A stretch of DNA of 64,000 bases from Sandaracinobacteroides hominis (GCF_016464365.1 NZ_JADCUC010000001.1:62001-126000), one strand, 5' to 3'. Positions 1 to 13,070 are shown, counted from the first letter of the stretch. Translations and numbers: made by a program. Notes: generated from the letters alone by a model not told the origin.

Positions 1-79
1 CACCCATCAGGGCCTCTGGTTCGATGTCGGCACAGCCGCCGCCGTCAAGCAGACCGAGGCGCTGCTGGACCGCTTCTGA
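1..79 (+). CDS. 3' end of a sugar-nucleotidyltransferase gene (partial)
   Basis: The last 25 codons of a gene that begins before the window, ending at a TGA at 77-79. The tail contains GLWFDVGT followed by AAVKQTEALLDRF, which resembles the C-terminus of the mannose-1-phosphate guanylyltransferase / MurNAc-1-phosphate uridylyltransferase family. In sphingomonads such a gene often lies just before addB, as here. The identification rests on a short tail plus gene order. The next gene starts only 1 nt after this stop, so the two are probably co-transcribed. Confidence 0.55.
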   Translation, partial: THQGLWFDVGTAAAVKQTEALLDRF

Positions 80-80
80 G

Positions 81-3002
81 GTGAGCTCCAGACCCGGCCT
101 CACCACCATCCCCGGCTGGCGGCCGTTCGCCGACGACCTTGCCGCCGGCCTCATCGCCCGCCACCCCGATCCACTTGATCTCGCCCGCGTGCACATTCTG
201 CTCCCCACCCGCCGCGCCGTCCGCGCGCTGGGCGATGCCTTCGTCCGCCAGTCCGAAGGCAAGGCGCTGCTGCTGCCCCGCCTCGCCCCGGTGGGAGACG
301 TGGAGAGCGACGATTTCTCCGATCAGTCTCCGGGCGCCTTCGCCGAAACACTGGAAGGTCCCGCCGAAGCGCTGCCCCCCGTCGCCCCGCACGCCCGCCG
401 CCTCGCCCTGGCAAAAATTCTCGCCGGCCCCTTCGATCTCGCCGCTGCCGAAGCCCTCGCGCTCGCCAACCAACTCGCCGCCACGCTCGACGCGCTCGAA
501 ATCGAAGGCCGCCGCGCCGCCGACATCGCCGAGGCAGTCCCGGAAGGCGAACTGCAGGGCCATTGGCAGAAAAATGCCCGCATTCTCGAAGCGCTGATGC
601 GCTTCTGGCCGGAACTGTTGGCCGAACGCGGTGTCATGGACTCCAGCGCCCGCCGCAACCTGCAACTGGCAGCGCTCACCGCCCGCTATGCCGCCGCCCC
701 GCCGGCGCACCCGGTCTTCCTCGCCGGTTTCGCCAGCGCCCCGCCCGCGCTCGCCCGCCTCGCCCGCGTCCTCGTGCGCAGCCCCGGCTGCGGCCTCATC
801 CTCCCCGGCTTCGATACCGGCCTCGACGCCGACACCTGGGAGATGATACACGGCTCCGACAGCGAACCCGGCCTCGAAACCCATCCGCAGTTCGGCATGG
901 CCCAGCTGCTGCGCAGGGCCGATGTCTCGCCGCTGGAGGTCGAGCCCTGGCCGCACCAGTCGCCGCTCCCCGGCAGCAGCCCCGCCCGCGCCGCGCTGGC
1001 CGGCCGCGCGATGCAGCCCCCCGAACTCAGTGGCGAACGCAGCGAGCCCGCCGCCCCCGAGGCGCTAGCCGGCCTGCGCCTCGTCGAAACAGCCAATTCC
1101 GCCGAGGAAGCGCTCGTGATCGCCCTCGCGCTCCGGCAGGTCGCCGAGCGTCCGGGCACCACCGCCGCTCTCGTCACCCCGGACCGCGCGCTCGCGCGGC
1201 GCGTGACCGTCCAGCTGAAGCGCTTCGGCATCGACATCGACGACTCCGCCGGCACGCCGCTAGCCGTCAGCCCGCCCGGCAGCCTGCTCGTCGCCATCGC
1301 CGCCGCGGCCGGCGAACGCTTCGCGCCCGTCCCGCTCCTCGCCCTGCTGCAACATCCGCTCGTCCGTGCCGGCGCGGACCGCCTGCACTGGCTGAACCGG
1401 GTCCGCAGCCTCGATCTTGCCGCCCTGCACGGTCTGCGCCCGCCGCCCGGGCTCGAAGGCATTTCCCGGCGCCTCGCCTACAACAAGGCCGCCCCCGATC
1501 TCAGAGACTGGTGGGCCGAAGAAGCCGCGCCGCTGATCGCCCCGCTCGACCGAATCCCCGCCAACGCCGAAGCTCTCGTCGACCAGCTCCGCGCCGTCGC
1601 CCACGCCCTCGCCGGTGATGCGCTTTGGGCTGGGGAGGGTGGCCGCACCCTCGCCCGCCTGTTCGAAGCGCTAGAAGCCTCCCGCGCCGACCTCGCCAGC
1701 CTTCCCATCGAAGCTGCAGACGCCGCCGCCTTCGCCACCGCGCTGATGTCCGGCGAAACCGTCCGTCCGCGCGCTTCTAAGCACCCGCAACTCGCCATCT
1801 GGGGCCCGCTCGAAGCCCGGCTGCAATCGGCGGACCTGCTCATCATGGGCGGCCTCAACGAAGGCGTCTGGCCCGGCACGCCCGCTCCGGATCCCTTCCT
1901 CGCGCCGGCCATCCGCCGCGCGCTGGGCCTCCCCGGCCTTGCCCGCCGCACCGGCCTGCAGGCGCATGACTTCGTCTCCGGTCTCGGCGCCCGCGAAGTA
2001 CTTCTCACCCGGGCCGCCCGCGAAGGCAGCGCACCTTCGGTCCCCTCCCGCTTCTGGCAACGCCTCGCCGCTGCCGCCGGCAGCACGCCCGACGATGGCC
2101 GGCTCTCCCCTTCGGCGGCAGCCCTCCTCGCCGTCGCCTGCAGCCTCGACAACCCGACGCAAAGCCCGCCCATCCCGCAACCCGCGCCGCAACCCCCGGC
2201 CGCCGACCGCCCGCGCCGAATCCGAGTCACCGAAGTCGCCATGCTGAAGGCCGATCCCTTCGCCTTCTACGCCCGCCACATGCTCGGTCTGAAGCCGCTC
2301 GATCCGCGCGACGCCGAGCCCACCGGCGGCGAGCGCGGACAGGCCGTCCACAACATCCTGGAGCAATGGCTGACCACAGGCGGTGAACTTGCCCCCATCC
2401 TCACCGCGCAACTGGCAAAGCTCGGCGACCGCCCCGAGCTTGAAGCCCTCTGGCGGCCGCGCGTCGAGCGGATGATCGATTTCGTCGTCGAGGCAATCGA
2501 CGCCGACGAACAGTGGCAGCCGCTCGCCCCGGAGGTAAAGGCCAGCCTCCTCTGGAACGGCATCACCCTGAACGGCCGGGCCGACCGCATCGATAAGAGC
2601 AAAAACGGCCAGGAAGCCCTGCGCATCCTCGACTACAAGACCGGCGCGCTCCCGTCGGTGGGCGACGTCGCCGGCCTCTGGGAAACGCAGCTTGGCCTGC
2701 TGGGCGCCATGCTTCAGGCAGGCGCCTTCGAAGGCATCCCTGCCACGCCGGTCGCCGCGCTCGACTATGTGAAACTTTCCGGCGGCGTCGATCCCGGTAG
2801 GCTGCGCGCCGCCCTCGGCACCGGCAAGGACGCGAAACCGGTTCCCGAGCATATCTCCGAGGCCTGGCGCGATTTTCAGGAACTGGCCGCCCAATATCTG
2901 CTGGGAGATCGCCCTTTCACGGCGAAAACCCACTTGGTGCACGGTCGCCGCTTCCGCGACTATGACCATCTCGCCCGCGTCGCCGAATGGCTCGGCAGAT
3001 GA
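81..3002 (+). CDS. addB: AddB, nuclease subunit of the AddAB double-strand break repair complex
   Basis: AddB (973 aa) partners AddA to process double-strand DNA ends for RecA loading in the cytoplasm. The N-terminal part has a degenerate helicase fold. The C-terminal part carries the RecB-type nuclease core, with GRADRID near residue 835 and LDYKTG near 850, supplying the catalytic D...DxK residues. I chose the GTG at 81, 1 nt after the upstream stop; an ATG at 24 lies inside the previous gene and would add 19 unrelated residues. The stop overlaps the addA start (ATGA), so translation is probably coupled. I saw no iron-sulfur cysteine cluster, as is usual for alphaproteobacterial AddB. Confidence 0.93.
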   Translation: MSSRPGLTTIPGWRPFADDLAAGLIARHPDPLDLARVHILLPTRRAVRALGDAFVRQSEGKALLLPRLAPVGDVESDDFSDQSPGAFAETLEGPAEALPPVAPHARRLALAKILAGPFDLAAAEALALANQLAATLDALEIEGRRAADIAEAVPEGELQGHWQKNARILEALMRFWPELLAERGVMDSSARRNLQLAALTARYAAAPPAHPVFLAGFASAPPALARLARVLVRSPGCGLILPGFDTGLDADTWEMIHGSDSEPGLETHPQFGMAQLLRRADVSPLEVEPWPHQSPLPGSSPARAALAGRAMQPPELSGERSEPAAPEALAGLRLVETANSAEEALVIALALRQVAERPGTTAALVTPDRALARRVTVQLKRFGIDIDDSAGTPLAVSPPGSLLVAIAAAAGERFAPVPLLALLQHPLVRAGADRLHWLNRVRSLDLAALHGLRPPPGLEGISRRLAYNKAAPDLRDWWAEEAAPLIAPLDRIPANAEALVDQLRAVAHALAGDALWAGEGGRTLARLFEALEASRADLASLPIEAADAAAFATALMSGETVRPRASKHPQLAIWGPLEARLQSADLLIMGGLNEGVWPGTPAPDPFLAPAIRRALGLPGLARRTGLQAHDFVSGLGAREVLLTRAAREGSAPSVPSRFWQRLAAAAGSTPDDGRLSPSAAALLAVACSLDNPTQSPPIPQPAPQPPAADRPRRIRVTEVAMLKADPFAFYARHMLGLKPLDPRDAEPTGGERGQAVHNILEQWLTTGGELAPILTAQLAKLGDRPELEALWRPRVERMIDFVVEAIDADEQWQPLAPEVKASLLWNGITLNGRADRIDKSKNGQEALRILDYKTGALPSVGDVAGLWETQLGLLGAMLQAGAFEGIPATPVAALDYVKLSGGVDPGRLRAALGTGKDAKPVPEHISEAWRDFQELAAQYLLGDRPFTAKTHLVHGRRFRDYDHLARVAEWLGR

Positions 3003-6000
3003 GCAAGCAGGCAGGCGAGAAGCAGGTGCTGAACCGCACCGAAAGCCAGCTGATCGCGGCGGACCCCGCGCGCCATGTCTGGGTCGCGGCGTCTGCCGGC
3101 ACGGGCAAGACCCATGTCCTCACCGACCGCATGCTGCGTCTGCTGCTCGCCGGCAGCCCGCCCGATCGCATCCTCGCGCTCACCTTCACCAAGGCGGCGG
3201 CAGCCGAGATGCAGAACCGCCTCACCAAGCGGCTCGGGCAATGGCAGACACTGGACGATGCGGACCTCAACGCCGAACTCGCAGTCCTCGGCCTCACCCC
3301 CACCGACGCGCTCCGTCGCCGCGCCCGCACCCTCTTCGCCCACGCCCTCGACGTTCCCGGCGGCTTGCGCGTACAGACCCTGCACAGCTTCGCGCAGGGG
3401 TTGCTCGCCGCCTTCCCGGTAGAGGCCGGCCTGCAACCGGGCTTCCGCGCGCTGGAGGAACGCGACGCCACCCAGCTCCGCCGGCAGGCGCTCAATGAAG
3501 TCATCGCGCAGGCGCAATCCGCAGGCGACCAGCGCTACCTCGACGATCTCGCCCAGCTCTCCATCCTGAAGGGCGAGGGCGGAGTGATGCGCATCCTCGA
3601 CCGCATGATCGCCCATTCCGAAGGGGTCGCCGCCTTCACCAGTGAAGACGGCTTCGAACCAGCCATCCGCCGCTGGCTGGGTGTGGGCGCAACGGAGCGG
3701 CCCGGCGAACGCCTCGCCGAAGCCCTCGATCCCGCCGTCCACGATGATGCAAGGCTCGCGGAACTGGCCGAAGGCATGGAGGCATGGGGAACAGCCACCG
3801 GCCAGAAAGACGCCGCCGCCGCCCGCACATGGCTCGCCGGAGACACCGCAACCCGCGTCGCAACCTTCTCTGACCTTTGGAAGCTCGTCCTCACGCAGGA
3901 GGGCGAACCAAAAAAACACCAGCATGCCGTCAAGAAGACCCCATCCCTTCGCGGCACCATCGACGACATCGCTGCCGACCTGCTGCTGCTGGCCGATCTC
4001 GACAAGCGCATTGCCGCCGCCGAACTCGCCGCCCGCACGCTGCGCGCCGGCCACCGCGTCGTCCAGCGCTATGCCCGTCTGAAACGCGCGCAGGTCGCCA
4101 TCGATTTCGACGACATGATCGCCGAAACCGCCCGCCTGCTCGGGCCGGATGGCATCCCCTCCTATGTCGCCTGGAAGCTCGACAGCCGCTTCGACCACGT
4201 TCTCGTCGACGAAGCGCAGGACACCAACCAGCGGCAATGGGCGATCATCGGCCGCATCATCGAGGACTTCTTCGACCCCTTTGCCGAAAGGGAATCAGGG
4301 CGCCGCCGCAGCCTGTTCGTCGTCGGCGACTACAAGCAGGCGATCTACGGCTTCCAGGGCACCGACCCGAAGGTCTTTCAGGCGGAAGCCGCCCGCATTT
4401 CTCCGGCTGCCGCCACCTCCGGCCGGCCGTTGCAACCCGTCGATCTCGATCTCAGCTTCCGCTCCGGCCCGGCCGTGCTCGATCTCGTCAATGCCTTTCT
4501 GGAATCGGCCACCGCCAGCGCGCTGGGGCTGCCGGCCGCCCCGCCACCGCACCAGCCCTACCGGGCGACGGCCCCGGGAGAAGTCGTGCTCTGGCCCGTC
4601 CTCACGCCGGAGGGCGAAGAAGGCGACGACATCGAGGACAACAGCGAAGCCGCTGACCGCCTGATGGCGAAACATCTCGCCGCCGAGATCGCCGGCTGGC
4701 TCGACCGCAGCAGCCCCAACCGCCTCTGGCTCCCGGCGAAAAGCCGTTGGGCGGAACCGCAGGATATCCTTGTCCTGCTGCGCAAGCGCAGCTGGCTGAT
4801 GGCCGCCCTCGTCGGCCGTCTGCACGAAGCCGGTGTGCCGGTCGCCGGCGTCGATCGCCTGCTCCTCACCGAGCCGCTCGCCGTCCTCGATTGCCTCGCG
4901 CTCGTCCGCTTCGCAGTCCAGCCCGAGGACGACCTGACGCTGGCAACGCTCCTCGTCTCTCCCTTCCTCGGCTGGGACCACGAACAGCTGCGCCGCCTTT
5001 CCAACGGCAAGCCCGGCATCTGGGCAAAGCTGGGCGCATCCTCCGACCCCCAGGCCCAACAGGCCCGCGCCTTCCTCTCGGCAGTCCTCGCGCTCGCAGA
5101 TTTCGGTGGCCCCTATGCCTTTCTCGACACCATCCTGTCCGGCCCACTCTCGGGCCGTCGCCGCCTCGTGGCCCGCCTAGGGCCAGAGGCAAACGACCCC
5201 CTCGACGAATTGCTGCTGCAGGCGCTCGCCTTCGAAGCCCGTCACCCGCCCGCGCTCGCCGCCTTCCTAGCGTGGATCGAGGCCGAGGGCTCCGATGTGA
5301 AGCGCGACAGCGAGGCGCCGCGCGGGCAGGTGCGACTGATGACGATCCACGGCTCCAAGGGGCTGGAGGCACCTGTCGTGGTGTTGGCAGACAGCGCCCA
5401 CAAGCGCCGCGAGGACCGGAGCGGCCATGTCCCCGTCTCCCTCGACGGCGCGCCGAAGGTACCGCTGTTCCACCCATCGGCAAAGGAAAACCCGCAGAAG
5501 ATCAAGGATCTGCTTGCCGAAATCGACGCCCGCGAAGCACAGGAGGATCTCCGCCTCCTCTACGTCGGCCTCACCCGCGCGGCCGATCACCTCTATATCG
5601 GCGGCGCAGTCGGCGCCGCAGCCTACAAGCATCTGGGAACCGAAAAGGACACCAGCTGGCACAACCGCATCCGCCCGGCGATGGAGGCGCTGGAGCCCGA
5701 ACGCATCGTGCTGTTCGGCAAGGAGGCCCTGCGCATCCGCCGCGGCGAATGGACCGTGCCCGTCCCTGAAACGACCACTGTTGAAGCCGAATCCACGCAG
5801 CACGAGATCCACGAAATCCTCATCACGCCGGCCCCACCGATCGAACGCCCGTCCCGCCCGCTCACCCCGTCCGCCATGCCCGACGAACCACCCGAAGGCC
5901 CGGCAGCCGCCGCCATGCGCGCCGCCGCCCAGCGCGGCAGCCTTGTCCACAAGCTTTTCGAGCGGCTGCCGCAAGTCCCGCCGGCCGAACGCCGCGCCCG

Positions 6001-6409
6001 TGCCATCGCCTGGCTCACCGCGCAGGGCGCCGCGCATCCGGACCGCATAGCCGACGAAGTACTGGCCGTCCTTGGGGACCCCGCCTACGCCGCGCTCTTC
6101 GGCCCCTCCAGTCTCGCCGAAGCCCCGGTCGCAGCTCTCGTCAACGATCAGGCCATCCTCGGCACTGTCGACCGCCTCCTCGTCGAGGAAACGCGTGTCC
6201 TGATCGTCGATTTCAAGACGGGGCTCCGTATCCCCGCCTCACCGCAGGAAATCCCGCTTCCTCACCGCCGCCAGATGGCCGCCTACACGGCAGTCCTCCA
6301 GCGCGCCTTCCCCGGCCGCAGTGTCGAGGCTGCGCTGCTCTACACCGCAGGCCCAAAGTTCCTCTTGCTGCCCCCCAAGCTGATGGAAGGCCTGCTGCCG
6401 CTTGAATGA
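2999..6409 (+). CDS. addA: AddA, UvrD-like helicase-nuclease subunit
   Basis: A superfamily 1A helicase of 1136 aa fused to a C-terminal nuclease, the motor of the AddAB end-resection complex. Walker A is AASAGTGKT (residues 30-38). [12 protein letters not shown] follows as motif Ia, VDEAQDTN as motif [15 protein letters not shown] as motif III, and [17 protein letters not shown] near residue 778 as motif V. The C-terminal nuclease has GTVDRLL and IVDFKTG near residues 1055-1075. I placed the start at the ATG of the ATGA overlap with addB; an in-frame ATG 12 nt upstream would only add MARQ. trxA begins 40 nt downstream on the same strand. Confidence 0.95.
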   Translation: MSKQAGEKQVLNRTESQLIAADPARHVWVAASAGTGKTHVLTDRMLRLLLAGSPPDRILALTFTKAAAAEMQNRLTKRLGQWQTLDDADLNAELAVLGLTPTDALRRRARTLFAHALDVPGGLRVQTLHSFAQGLLAAFPVEAGLQPGFRALEERDATQLRRQALNEVIAQAQSAGDQRYLDDLAQLSILKGEGGVMRILDRMIAHSEGVAAFTSEDGFEPAIRRWLGVGATERPGERLAEALDPAVHDDARLAELAEGMEAWGTATGQKDAAAARTWLAGDTATRVATFSDLWKLVLTQEGEPKKHQHAVKKTPSLRGTIDDIAADLLLLADLDKRIAAAELAARTLRAGHRVVQRYARLKRAQVAIDFDDMIAETARLLGPDGIPSYVAWKLDSRFDHVLVDEAQDTNQRQWAIIGRIIEDFFDPFAERESGRRRSLFVVGDYKQAIYGFQGTDPKVFQAEAARISPAAATSGRPLQPVDLDLSFRSGPAVLDLVNAFLESATASALGLPAAPPPHQPYRATAPGEVVLWPVLTPEGEEGDDIEDNSEAADRLMAKHLAAEIAGWLDRSSPNRLWLPAKSRWAEPQDILVLLRKRSWLMAALVGRLHEAGVPVAGVDRLLLTEPLAVLDCLALVRFAVQPEDDLTLATLLVSPFLGWDHEQLRRLSNGKPGIWAKLGASSDPQAQQARAFLSAVLALADFGGPYAFLDTILSGPLSGRRRLVARLGPEANDPLDELLLQALAFEARHPPALAAFLAWIEAEGSDVKRDSEAPRGQVRLMTIHGSKGLEAPVVVLADSAHKRREDRSGHVPVSLDGAPKVPLFHPSAKENPQKIKDLLAEIDAREAQEDLRLLYVGLTRAADHLYIGGAVGAAAYKHLGTEKDTSWHNRIRPAMEALEPERIVLFGKEALRIRRGEWTVPVPETTTVEAESTQHEIHEILITPAPPIERPSRPLTPSAMPDEPPEGPAAAAMRAAAQRGSLVHKLFERLPQVPPAERRARAIAWLTAQGAAHPDRIADEVLAVLGDPAYAALFGPSSLAEAPVAALVNDQAILGTVDRLLVEETRVLIVDFKTGLRIPASPQEIPLPHRRQMAAYTAVLQRAFPGRSVEAALLYTAGPKFLLLPPKLMEGLLPLE

Positions 6410-6449
6410 GCGGCGCACAGGTCTATGTCTGCTTTCAAAGGAGATTGAT

Positions 6450-6770
6450 GTGGCAACCGTGAAAGTGACCGATGCCTCGTTCGAGGCCGATGTGCTGGGC
6501 AGCGAAACCCCCGTGCTCGTGGATTTCTGGGCGGAATGGTGCGGTCCCTGCCGCATGATCGGCCCGGCTCTCGAGGAAATCGCCGATGAGCTATCCGGTC
6601 AGCTGACGATCGCCAAGGTGAACATCGACGACGATCCGGAATGGGCGTCGAAATTCAACGTCCGCTCGATTCCCACCATGCTCATCTTCAAGGGCGGCGA
6701 AGTCGTTGCCTCCAAGCTCGGCGCGGCTCCGAAGTCGGCCCTGAAAAGCTGGGTCCAGGAAGCGCTTTAA
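6450..6770 (+). CDS. trxA: thioredoxin
   Basis: Small cytoplasmic disulfide reductase (106 aa) with the classical active site WCGPC (Cys31 and Cys34) in the context [16 protein letters not shown], and the cis-proline region RSIPTMLIF. The length matches E. coli thioredoxin 1. The start is GTG at 6450, supported by an AAAGGAGA ribosome binding site at 6437-6444; the longer reading from 6402 runs through the end of addA. It follows addA, an arrangement common in sphingomonads, and its stop overlaps the stop of the convergent gene by 4 nt. Confidence 0.96.
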   Translation: MATVKVTDASFEADVLGSETPVLVDFWAEWCGPCRMIGPALEEIADELSGQLTIAKVNIDDDPEWASKFNVRSIPTMLIFKGGEVVASKLGAAPKSALKSWVQEAL

Positions 6771-7678
6771 GCTGGCATCACGACCTGCCCCGCACGCGGG
6801 AAATGCACCGCGACCGTCCCCACCGCGGGATGGTCGCGCAGCAGGCTGATGCGGCGGTCGGTCAGCACCGCCAGCCGGCCTTCGGTCGGCGCGTCCTTCG
6901 ACGCTTCCTGCGAAACCAGCACCTGCTGCCCGGCTGAAAAGCCGCTCGCCGGATCGACAATACCGCGCACCGTCGGCTCCGCATCGCGCGCCACGGCAAT
7001 CGCCTCCTCACTGCGCATGTCTCGCGGCGTGCCATGTCCCAGCGCTTCCACGCGCTGCAGCCATGCCCCCAGTTGCGGCCGCGCCTGGATGATCGCCGCC
7101 ACGCTTCCGGGGCCAGCGAAATCCTGAAACCAGATCAGCTGGTAGTTGGCGAGGTCGCCGTGCCCGGCGGCATCGCCCCCCAGAAAACTCCGCCCGTCCG
7201 ACAAGGTTGCTTCCAGCAGCCCCAGATAGGCACGGAATTGCGTCGCCAGATGCGGCGCCATCGCCCGGAAAGCCGGCTCCTTCATGCCGAAGCGCTTTTC
7301 CCGGTCAGCCCAGAATTCCTCGTTGCCGCCAATCGGCAGGTTCCCCAGCGCCGACCCGACCGCCGCAAAGAATGTCGCGCCACCCGCCTGCGCCGCCAGC
7401 AGCCGATGCCCTTGCCCCAGTGGCGCCGGATACAGGCTCGGCTCCGGGTGCAGCGTCTCCAGCGCATCCATCGCGGCCGCACTGTCGCAGAAAATATCCG
7501 CCCCCGATTGCAGCACCGGTATCCGCGCATAGCCGCCCGTCAGGACGGCAAGTTCTGGCTTGGGCATCACTACCGGGGCTGTCACCGATCCCCACTCCAG
7601 CTTCTTCAGCCCCAGCGCCAGACGCACAGCCTCGGCCCAGGGAGAGGTCGGATAATGGTGCAGGATGATCGTCGTCAT
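6767..7678 (-). CDS. glutathione S-transferase family protein
   Basis: A 303-aa protein whose N-terminal 75 residues look like a GST thioredoxin fold: [17 protein letters not shown], then RIPVLQ with the cis-proline, and [12 protein letters not shown] as the glutathione-contacting segment. An all-alpha C-terminal domain follows to about residue 210. The last 80-90 residues are a further tail, making it longer than ordinary GSTs (about 200-220 aa). The start is the ATG at 7678, because MTTIILHHY begins the fold; five codons upstream are also open. The physiological substrate cannot be told. It is convergent with trxA. Confidence 0.8.
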   Translation of the reverse strand: MTTIILHHYPTSPWAEAVRLALGLKKLEWGSVTAPVVMPKPELAVLTGGYARIPVLQSGADIFCDSAAAMDALETLHPEPSLYPAPLGQGHRLLAAQAGGATFFAAVGSALGNLPIGGNEEFWADREKRFGMKEPAFRAMAPHLATQFRAYLGLLEATLSDGRSFLGGDAAGHGDLANYQLIWFQDFAGPGSVAAIIQARPQLGAWLQRVEALGHGTPRDMRSEEAIAVARDAEPTVRGIVDPASGFSAGQQVLVSQEASKDAPTEGRLAVLTDRRISLLRDHPAVGTVAVHFPRAGQVVMPA

Positions 7679-7768
7679 GCGGCATGCCTGCACGCTTCGC
7701 GCAGCAGCGCGATAGCTGGTCTATGTTTCAGGCCCTTATCGCGGCAGCGGCCGCAATCGTCGTGCCGC

Positions 7769-8092
7769 ATGTATCACGACCGCGACGGCAAGGTTGCCGG
7801 CGGCGCGAAGAGCTTCGTTCAGGGATATGCAAAAAGCTGCGCCGCGCGAAAGGCGCCGGATGCCTGGCGCTCGCGTCGCGAACTGGTTGGCGCAACGCTG
7901 AAGGTGAACCCGGTCCCCGGTTACGGCGCCATCGAGGAAGGCGAACACATCTTCTTCGAACGCAGGGGCGACGGCCCGGAGCAGCTGGTCGGCCGCGCCC
8001 GCTTCATCCAGCTATGGGCCTATGACGGCAGGAACTGGCGTCTCGCCCGCGTCTTCAGCATCGCCCACCAGCCGGCCGGCCCGGCGAAATAG
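7769..8092 (+). CDS. NTF2-like (DUF4440/SnoaL-type) protein, N-terminally truncated, possible pseudogene
   Basis: The 107 residues from MYHDRDGK match the second half of small NTF2-fold proteins: the family YHD motif sits at the very start, RRELVGATLKV and GAIEEGEHIFF follow, and WRLARVFSIAHQP closes the fold. Intact relatives carry a signal peptide and about 30-40 residues before YHD, and these are missing. In another frame 46 nt upstream, an ATG at 7723 begins MFQALIAAAAAIVV, which looks like a signal peptide. I infer a deletion that joined a leader to the middle of the domain out of frame. It may still be translated from 7769, but the fold would be incomplete. Confidence 0.5.
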   Translation: MYHDRDGKVAGGAKSFVQGYAKSCAARKAPDAWRSRRELVGATLKVNPVPGYGAIEEGEHIFFERRGDGPEQLVGRARFIQLWAYDGRNWRLARVFSIAHQPAGPAK

Positions 8093-8098
8093 GGCGGG

Positions 8099-9322
8099 TC
8101 AGCTGCGATAATCGGCATTTATCGAGATATAGCCATGCGTCAGGTCGCTCGTCCAAACCGTCGCGCGGCCGTCTCCCAGCCCCAGGTCGACAGCGATATC
8201 GACTTCCTGGCCGGCCAGATGCGCCGCCACCGGCGCTTCGTCATATCCGGCCACCACCATGCCGCCGGCTGCGACCTCGACGCCGCCGAAGCGGATGGAG
8301 AGCAGGTCGCGCTCGGCCGGTTCGCCGGCCTTGCCCACAGCCATCACCACCCGGCCCCAATTGGCGTCGCCGCCGGCTATCGCCGTCTTCACCAGCGGCG
8401 AATTGGCGATGCTCATCGCCACCCGGTGCGCGCTTGCATCGGAAACCGCGCCTGAAACGCGGATTTCCACAAAGCGCGAGGCGCCTTCGCCGTCCCTCAC
8501 CACCAGTTGCGCAAGCTCGCGGCAGAGATCGTGCAGCGCCGCCGCGAACGCATCCGCCCCCGCATCCGTCTGCACCCGCAGCATCCCGTTCCCTGCAGCT
8601 CCGGTCGCAAAGGCCAGCACGGTATCCGAGGTCGACGTGTCGCCATCAACAGTGATGCAGGAAAATGTCCGCGCATTCGCCGAGGCCAGCATCTGCTGCA
8701 GCAACGGCGCCGCAACGGCCGCATCGGTCAGGATGAAACCCAGCATTGTCGCCATATCGGGCGCGATCATGCCGGAGCCCTTGATGAAGCCCACCAGCGT
8801 CACCTTCACCCCGCCGACGATGGCTTCGCGGCTGGCTGCCTTGGGGAAGGTGTCGGTCGTGCCGATCGCTTTCGTCACGTCCAGCCAGCTTGCCCGGCCC
8901 AGCGCCGCATGCGCCGCCCCGACTCCGGCCTCGGCCTTCTCCGCCGGCAGCGGCACACCGATCACCCCGGTCGATGCGGCAAATACGTCGCCCGGCGCAC
9001 AGCCCAACAGTCGCGCCGCTTCCGCCACCTGGCGCGCGCAGGCTTCCGCGCCGCGCATGCCGGTAAAGGCGTTGCTGTTCCCGGCATTCACCACCAGCCC
9101 GCGCGCCATCCCACCGGGCAGATGCCGGCGGCACAGCTCCACTTCGGGCGAGGGGCATTTCGATTGCGTGGTAACGCCCGCCACCGTGGTCCCGGCTTCA
9201 AACGCCAGCAGCGTCACATCGGCGCGAACCCAGTTCTTGTATCCGGCGGTCGCAACACCGCGGCGCACGCCGGCAACTTCAGGCAGGACTGGGAAGGGGC
9301 GGGCAAGGGGGGACATATCCAT
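8099..9322 (-). CDS. argJ: bifunctional glutamate N-acetyltransferase / amino-acid acetyltransferase
   Basis: ArgJ (407 aa) recycles acetyl groups between N-acetylornithine and glutamate in arginine synthesis. The precursor cuts itself into two chains at an Ala-Thr bond, seen here as KGSGMIAPDMATMLGF near residue 190, with Thr as the new N-terminal nucleophile. Upstream is the conserved GLVVNAGNSNAFTG segment. Whether it also has acetyl-CoA-dependent synthase activity cannot be judged from sequence alone. A second in-frame ATG lies at 9316. It is transcribed away from the PEP-CTERM gene across a 140-nt spacer. Confidence 0.96.
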   Translation of the reverse strand: MDMSPLARPFPVLPEVAGVRRGVATAGYKNWVRADVTLLAFEAGTTVAGVTTQSKCPSPEVELCRRHLPGGMARGLVVNAGNSNAFTGMRGAEACARQVAEAARLLGCAPGDVFAASTGVIGVPLPAEKAEAGVGAAHAALGRASWLDVTKAIGTTDTFPKAASREAIVGGVKVTLVGFIKGSGMIAPDMATMLGFILTDAAVAAPLLQQMLASANARTFSCITVDGDTSTSDTVLAFATGAAGNGMLRVQTDAGADAFAAALHDLCRELAQLVVRDGEGASRFVEIRVSGAVSDASAHRVAMSIANSPLVKTAIAGGDANWGRVVMAVGKAGEPAERDLLSIRFGGVEVAAGGMVVAGYDEAPVAAHLAGQEVDIAVDLGLGDGRATVWTSDLTHGYISINADYRS

Positions 9323-9411
9323 CGGCGTCGCTTAGCCGGGCATTCGCCACGGCGAAAGGGTGCAACAAGCCGTCGGCCAGATGTAAAAAACTCCTAAACA
9401 ATCTGTAACCA

Positions 9412-9424
9412 GATCGAAATCTGC
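9412..9424. promoter_or_regulatory. short inverted repeat in the argJ / PEP-CTERM divergent spacer
   Basis: In this AT-rich 140-nt spacer the arms AGAT and ATCT flank CGAA, part of a slightly longer CAGAT-CGAA-ATCTG repeat. Related CAGAT and ATCTG strings occur a few tens of bases upstream. It could be a regulator site for either divergent gene. I recognised no promoter with confidence. Confidence 0.2.
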
Positions 9425-9463
9425 CTCCCCCACATGCGCTCCATCGCAAACAGGGAGACACTG

Positions 9464-10093
9464 ATGTCACGCTTGATTCTCGTCGCCGCCGTCGCCGCAG
9501 CTTTCGCTGCACCGGCCACTGCTGCCGTCATCACCCCGGTCGCCGTCACTGCATCCGACACCTTCAACGATTTCTACCCGGTCGCCAACCTCATCAACGG
9601 CAGCGGGATGTCCGGCAAGCTGCACGACGGCCAGTTCAATAACATGTGGCAGAGCACGTGGGACCAGATCCCCCACTGGCTCGTCTTCGATCTCGGCCAG
9701 ACGGTGCACCTCACCAGCACCAGCATCTGGAACTACAACCAGGACTTCGGCTGGGGTACCAGTCTGGGCCGCGGCGTGAAGGACCTCGAAATCTCCATCT
9801 CGATGGACGGCGTCGGCTTCACCTCGATCCTCACCACCGAACTGCGGCGCGGCACCGGCCTGCCGATCCCGGCTGAAGTCGTCGCCCTGTCCGGCACCGC
9901 CCGCTATGTGAAGTTCGACCTGCTCAGCAACCAGGACCGCGATCTTCCCACCAACGAAGCGCAGCCCTGGACCGGTCTTTCCGAAGTGCGCTTCGCCGGA
10001 GCCGTGCCGGAAGCCGCCACTTGGGCGATGATGATCATGGGCTTTGGCATGGTGGGTAGCGCGATGCGCCGACGCCGCATGATCGCTGCATAA
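9464..10093 (+). CDS. exported PEP-CTERM protein with an F5/8 type C-like domain
   Basis: A 209-aa exported protein. The first 20 residues are a signal peptide (MSRLILVAAVAAAFAAPATA). The middle resembles a discoidin/F5-8 type C carbohydrate-binding fold: DGQFNNMWQ, then WLVFDLGQTVHLTSTSIWN, and LEISISMDG. The C-terminus is a PEP-CTERM sorting signal, VPEAATWAMMIMGFGM, then a hydrophobic stretch and a basic end (RRRR), recognised by exosortases. The usual second proline (VPEPATW) is alanine. The start at 9464 has GGGAGA at 9453-9458; an ATG at 9434 would spoil the signal peptide. Expected at the cell surface or in the matrix. A strong terminator follows. Confidence 0.88.
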   Translation: MSRLILVAAVAAAFAAPATAAVITPVAVTASDTFNDFYPVANLINGSGMSGKLHDGQFNNMWQSTWDQIPHWLVFDLGQTVHLTSTSIWNYNQDFGWGTSLGRGVKDLEISISMDGVGFTSILTTELRRGTGLPIPAEVVALSGTARYVKFDLLSNQDRDLPTNEAQPWTGLSEVRFAGAVPEAATWAMMIMGFGMVGSAMRRRRMIAA

Positions 10094-10118
10094 GCAGCCG
10101 TAAAGCACAGCCACAAGC

Positions 10119-10150
10119 AGCGGCGGGCCTTCCCCGGAAGGCCCGCCGCT
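10119..10150 (+). terminator. intrinsic terminator after the PEP-CTERM gene
   Basis: A perfect 15-bp stem, AGCGGCGGGCCTTCC at 10119-10133 pairing with GGAAGGCCCGCCGCT at 10136-10150, with CC between. An AT-rich stretch (ATTCGTTAAT) follows. The stem is strong but has no clean T tract. It separates the PEP-CTERM gene from secA. Confidence 0.8.
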
Positions 10151-10184
10151 ATTCGTTAATGCAAAACTCTCCCGCGCGCCGCAA

Positions 10185-10213
10185 TTGACGCTATCGTCGC
10201 CCATACCTATTTG
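10185..10213 (+). promoter_or_regulatory. candidate sigma-70-type promoter for secA
   Basis: TTGACG (10185-10190), a 17-nt spacer, then TATTTG (10208-10213). It lies just after the terminator of the preceding gene and about 60 nt before the secA start. It has the same -35 hexamer and spacing as the candidate rpsL promoter. Confidence 0.5.
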
Positions 10214-10274
10214 ACCCCCGTTGGCGCTGCTGCCCACCGGCTGCGGCCCGCCCCGTTTTACGTGAAGGCTATTC

Positions 10275-13070
<2,796 letters not shown>

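Noticed and set aside
1671-2969. Long minus-strand open frame opposite addB
   Set aside because: Antisense shadow of the AddB nuclease domain; stop codons are rare on both strands at this GC content.
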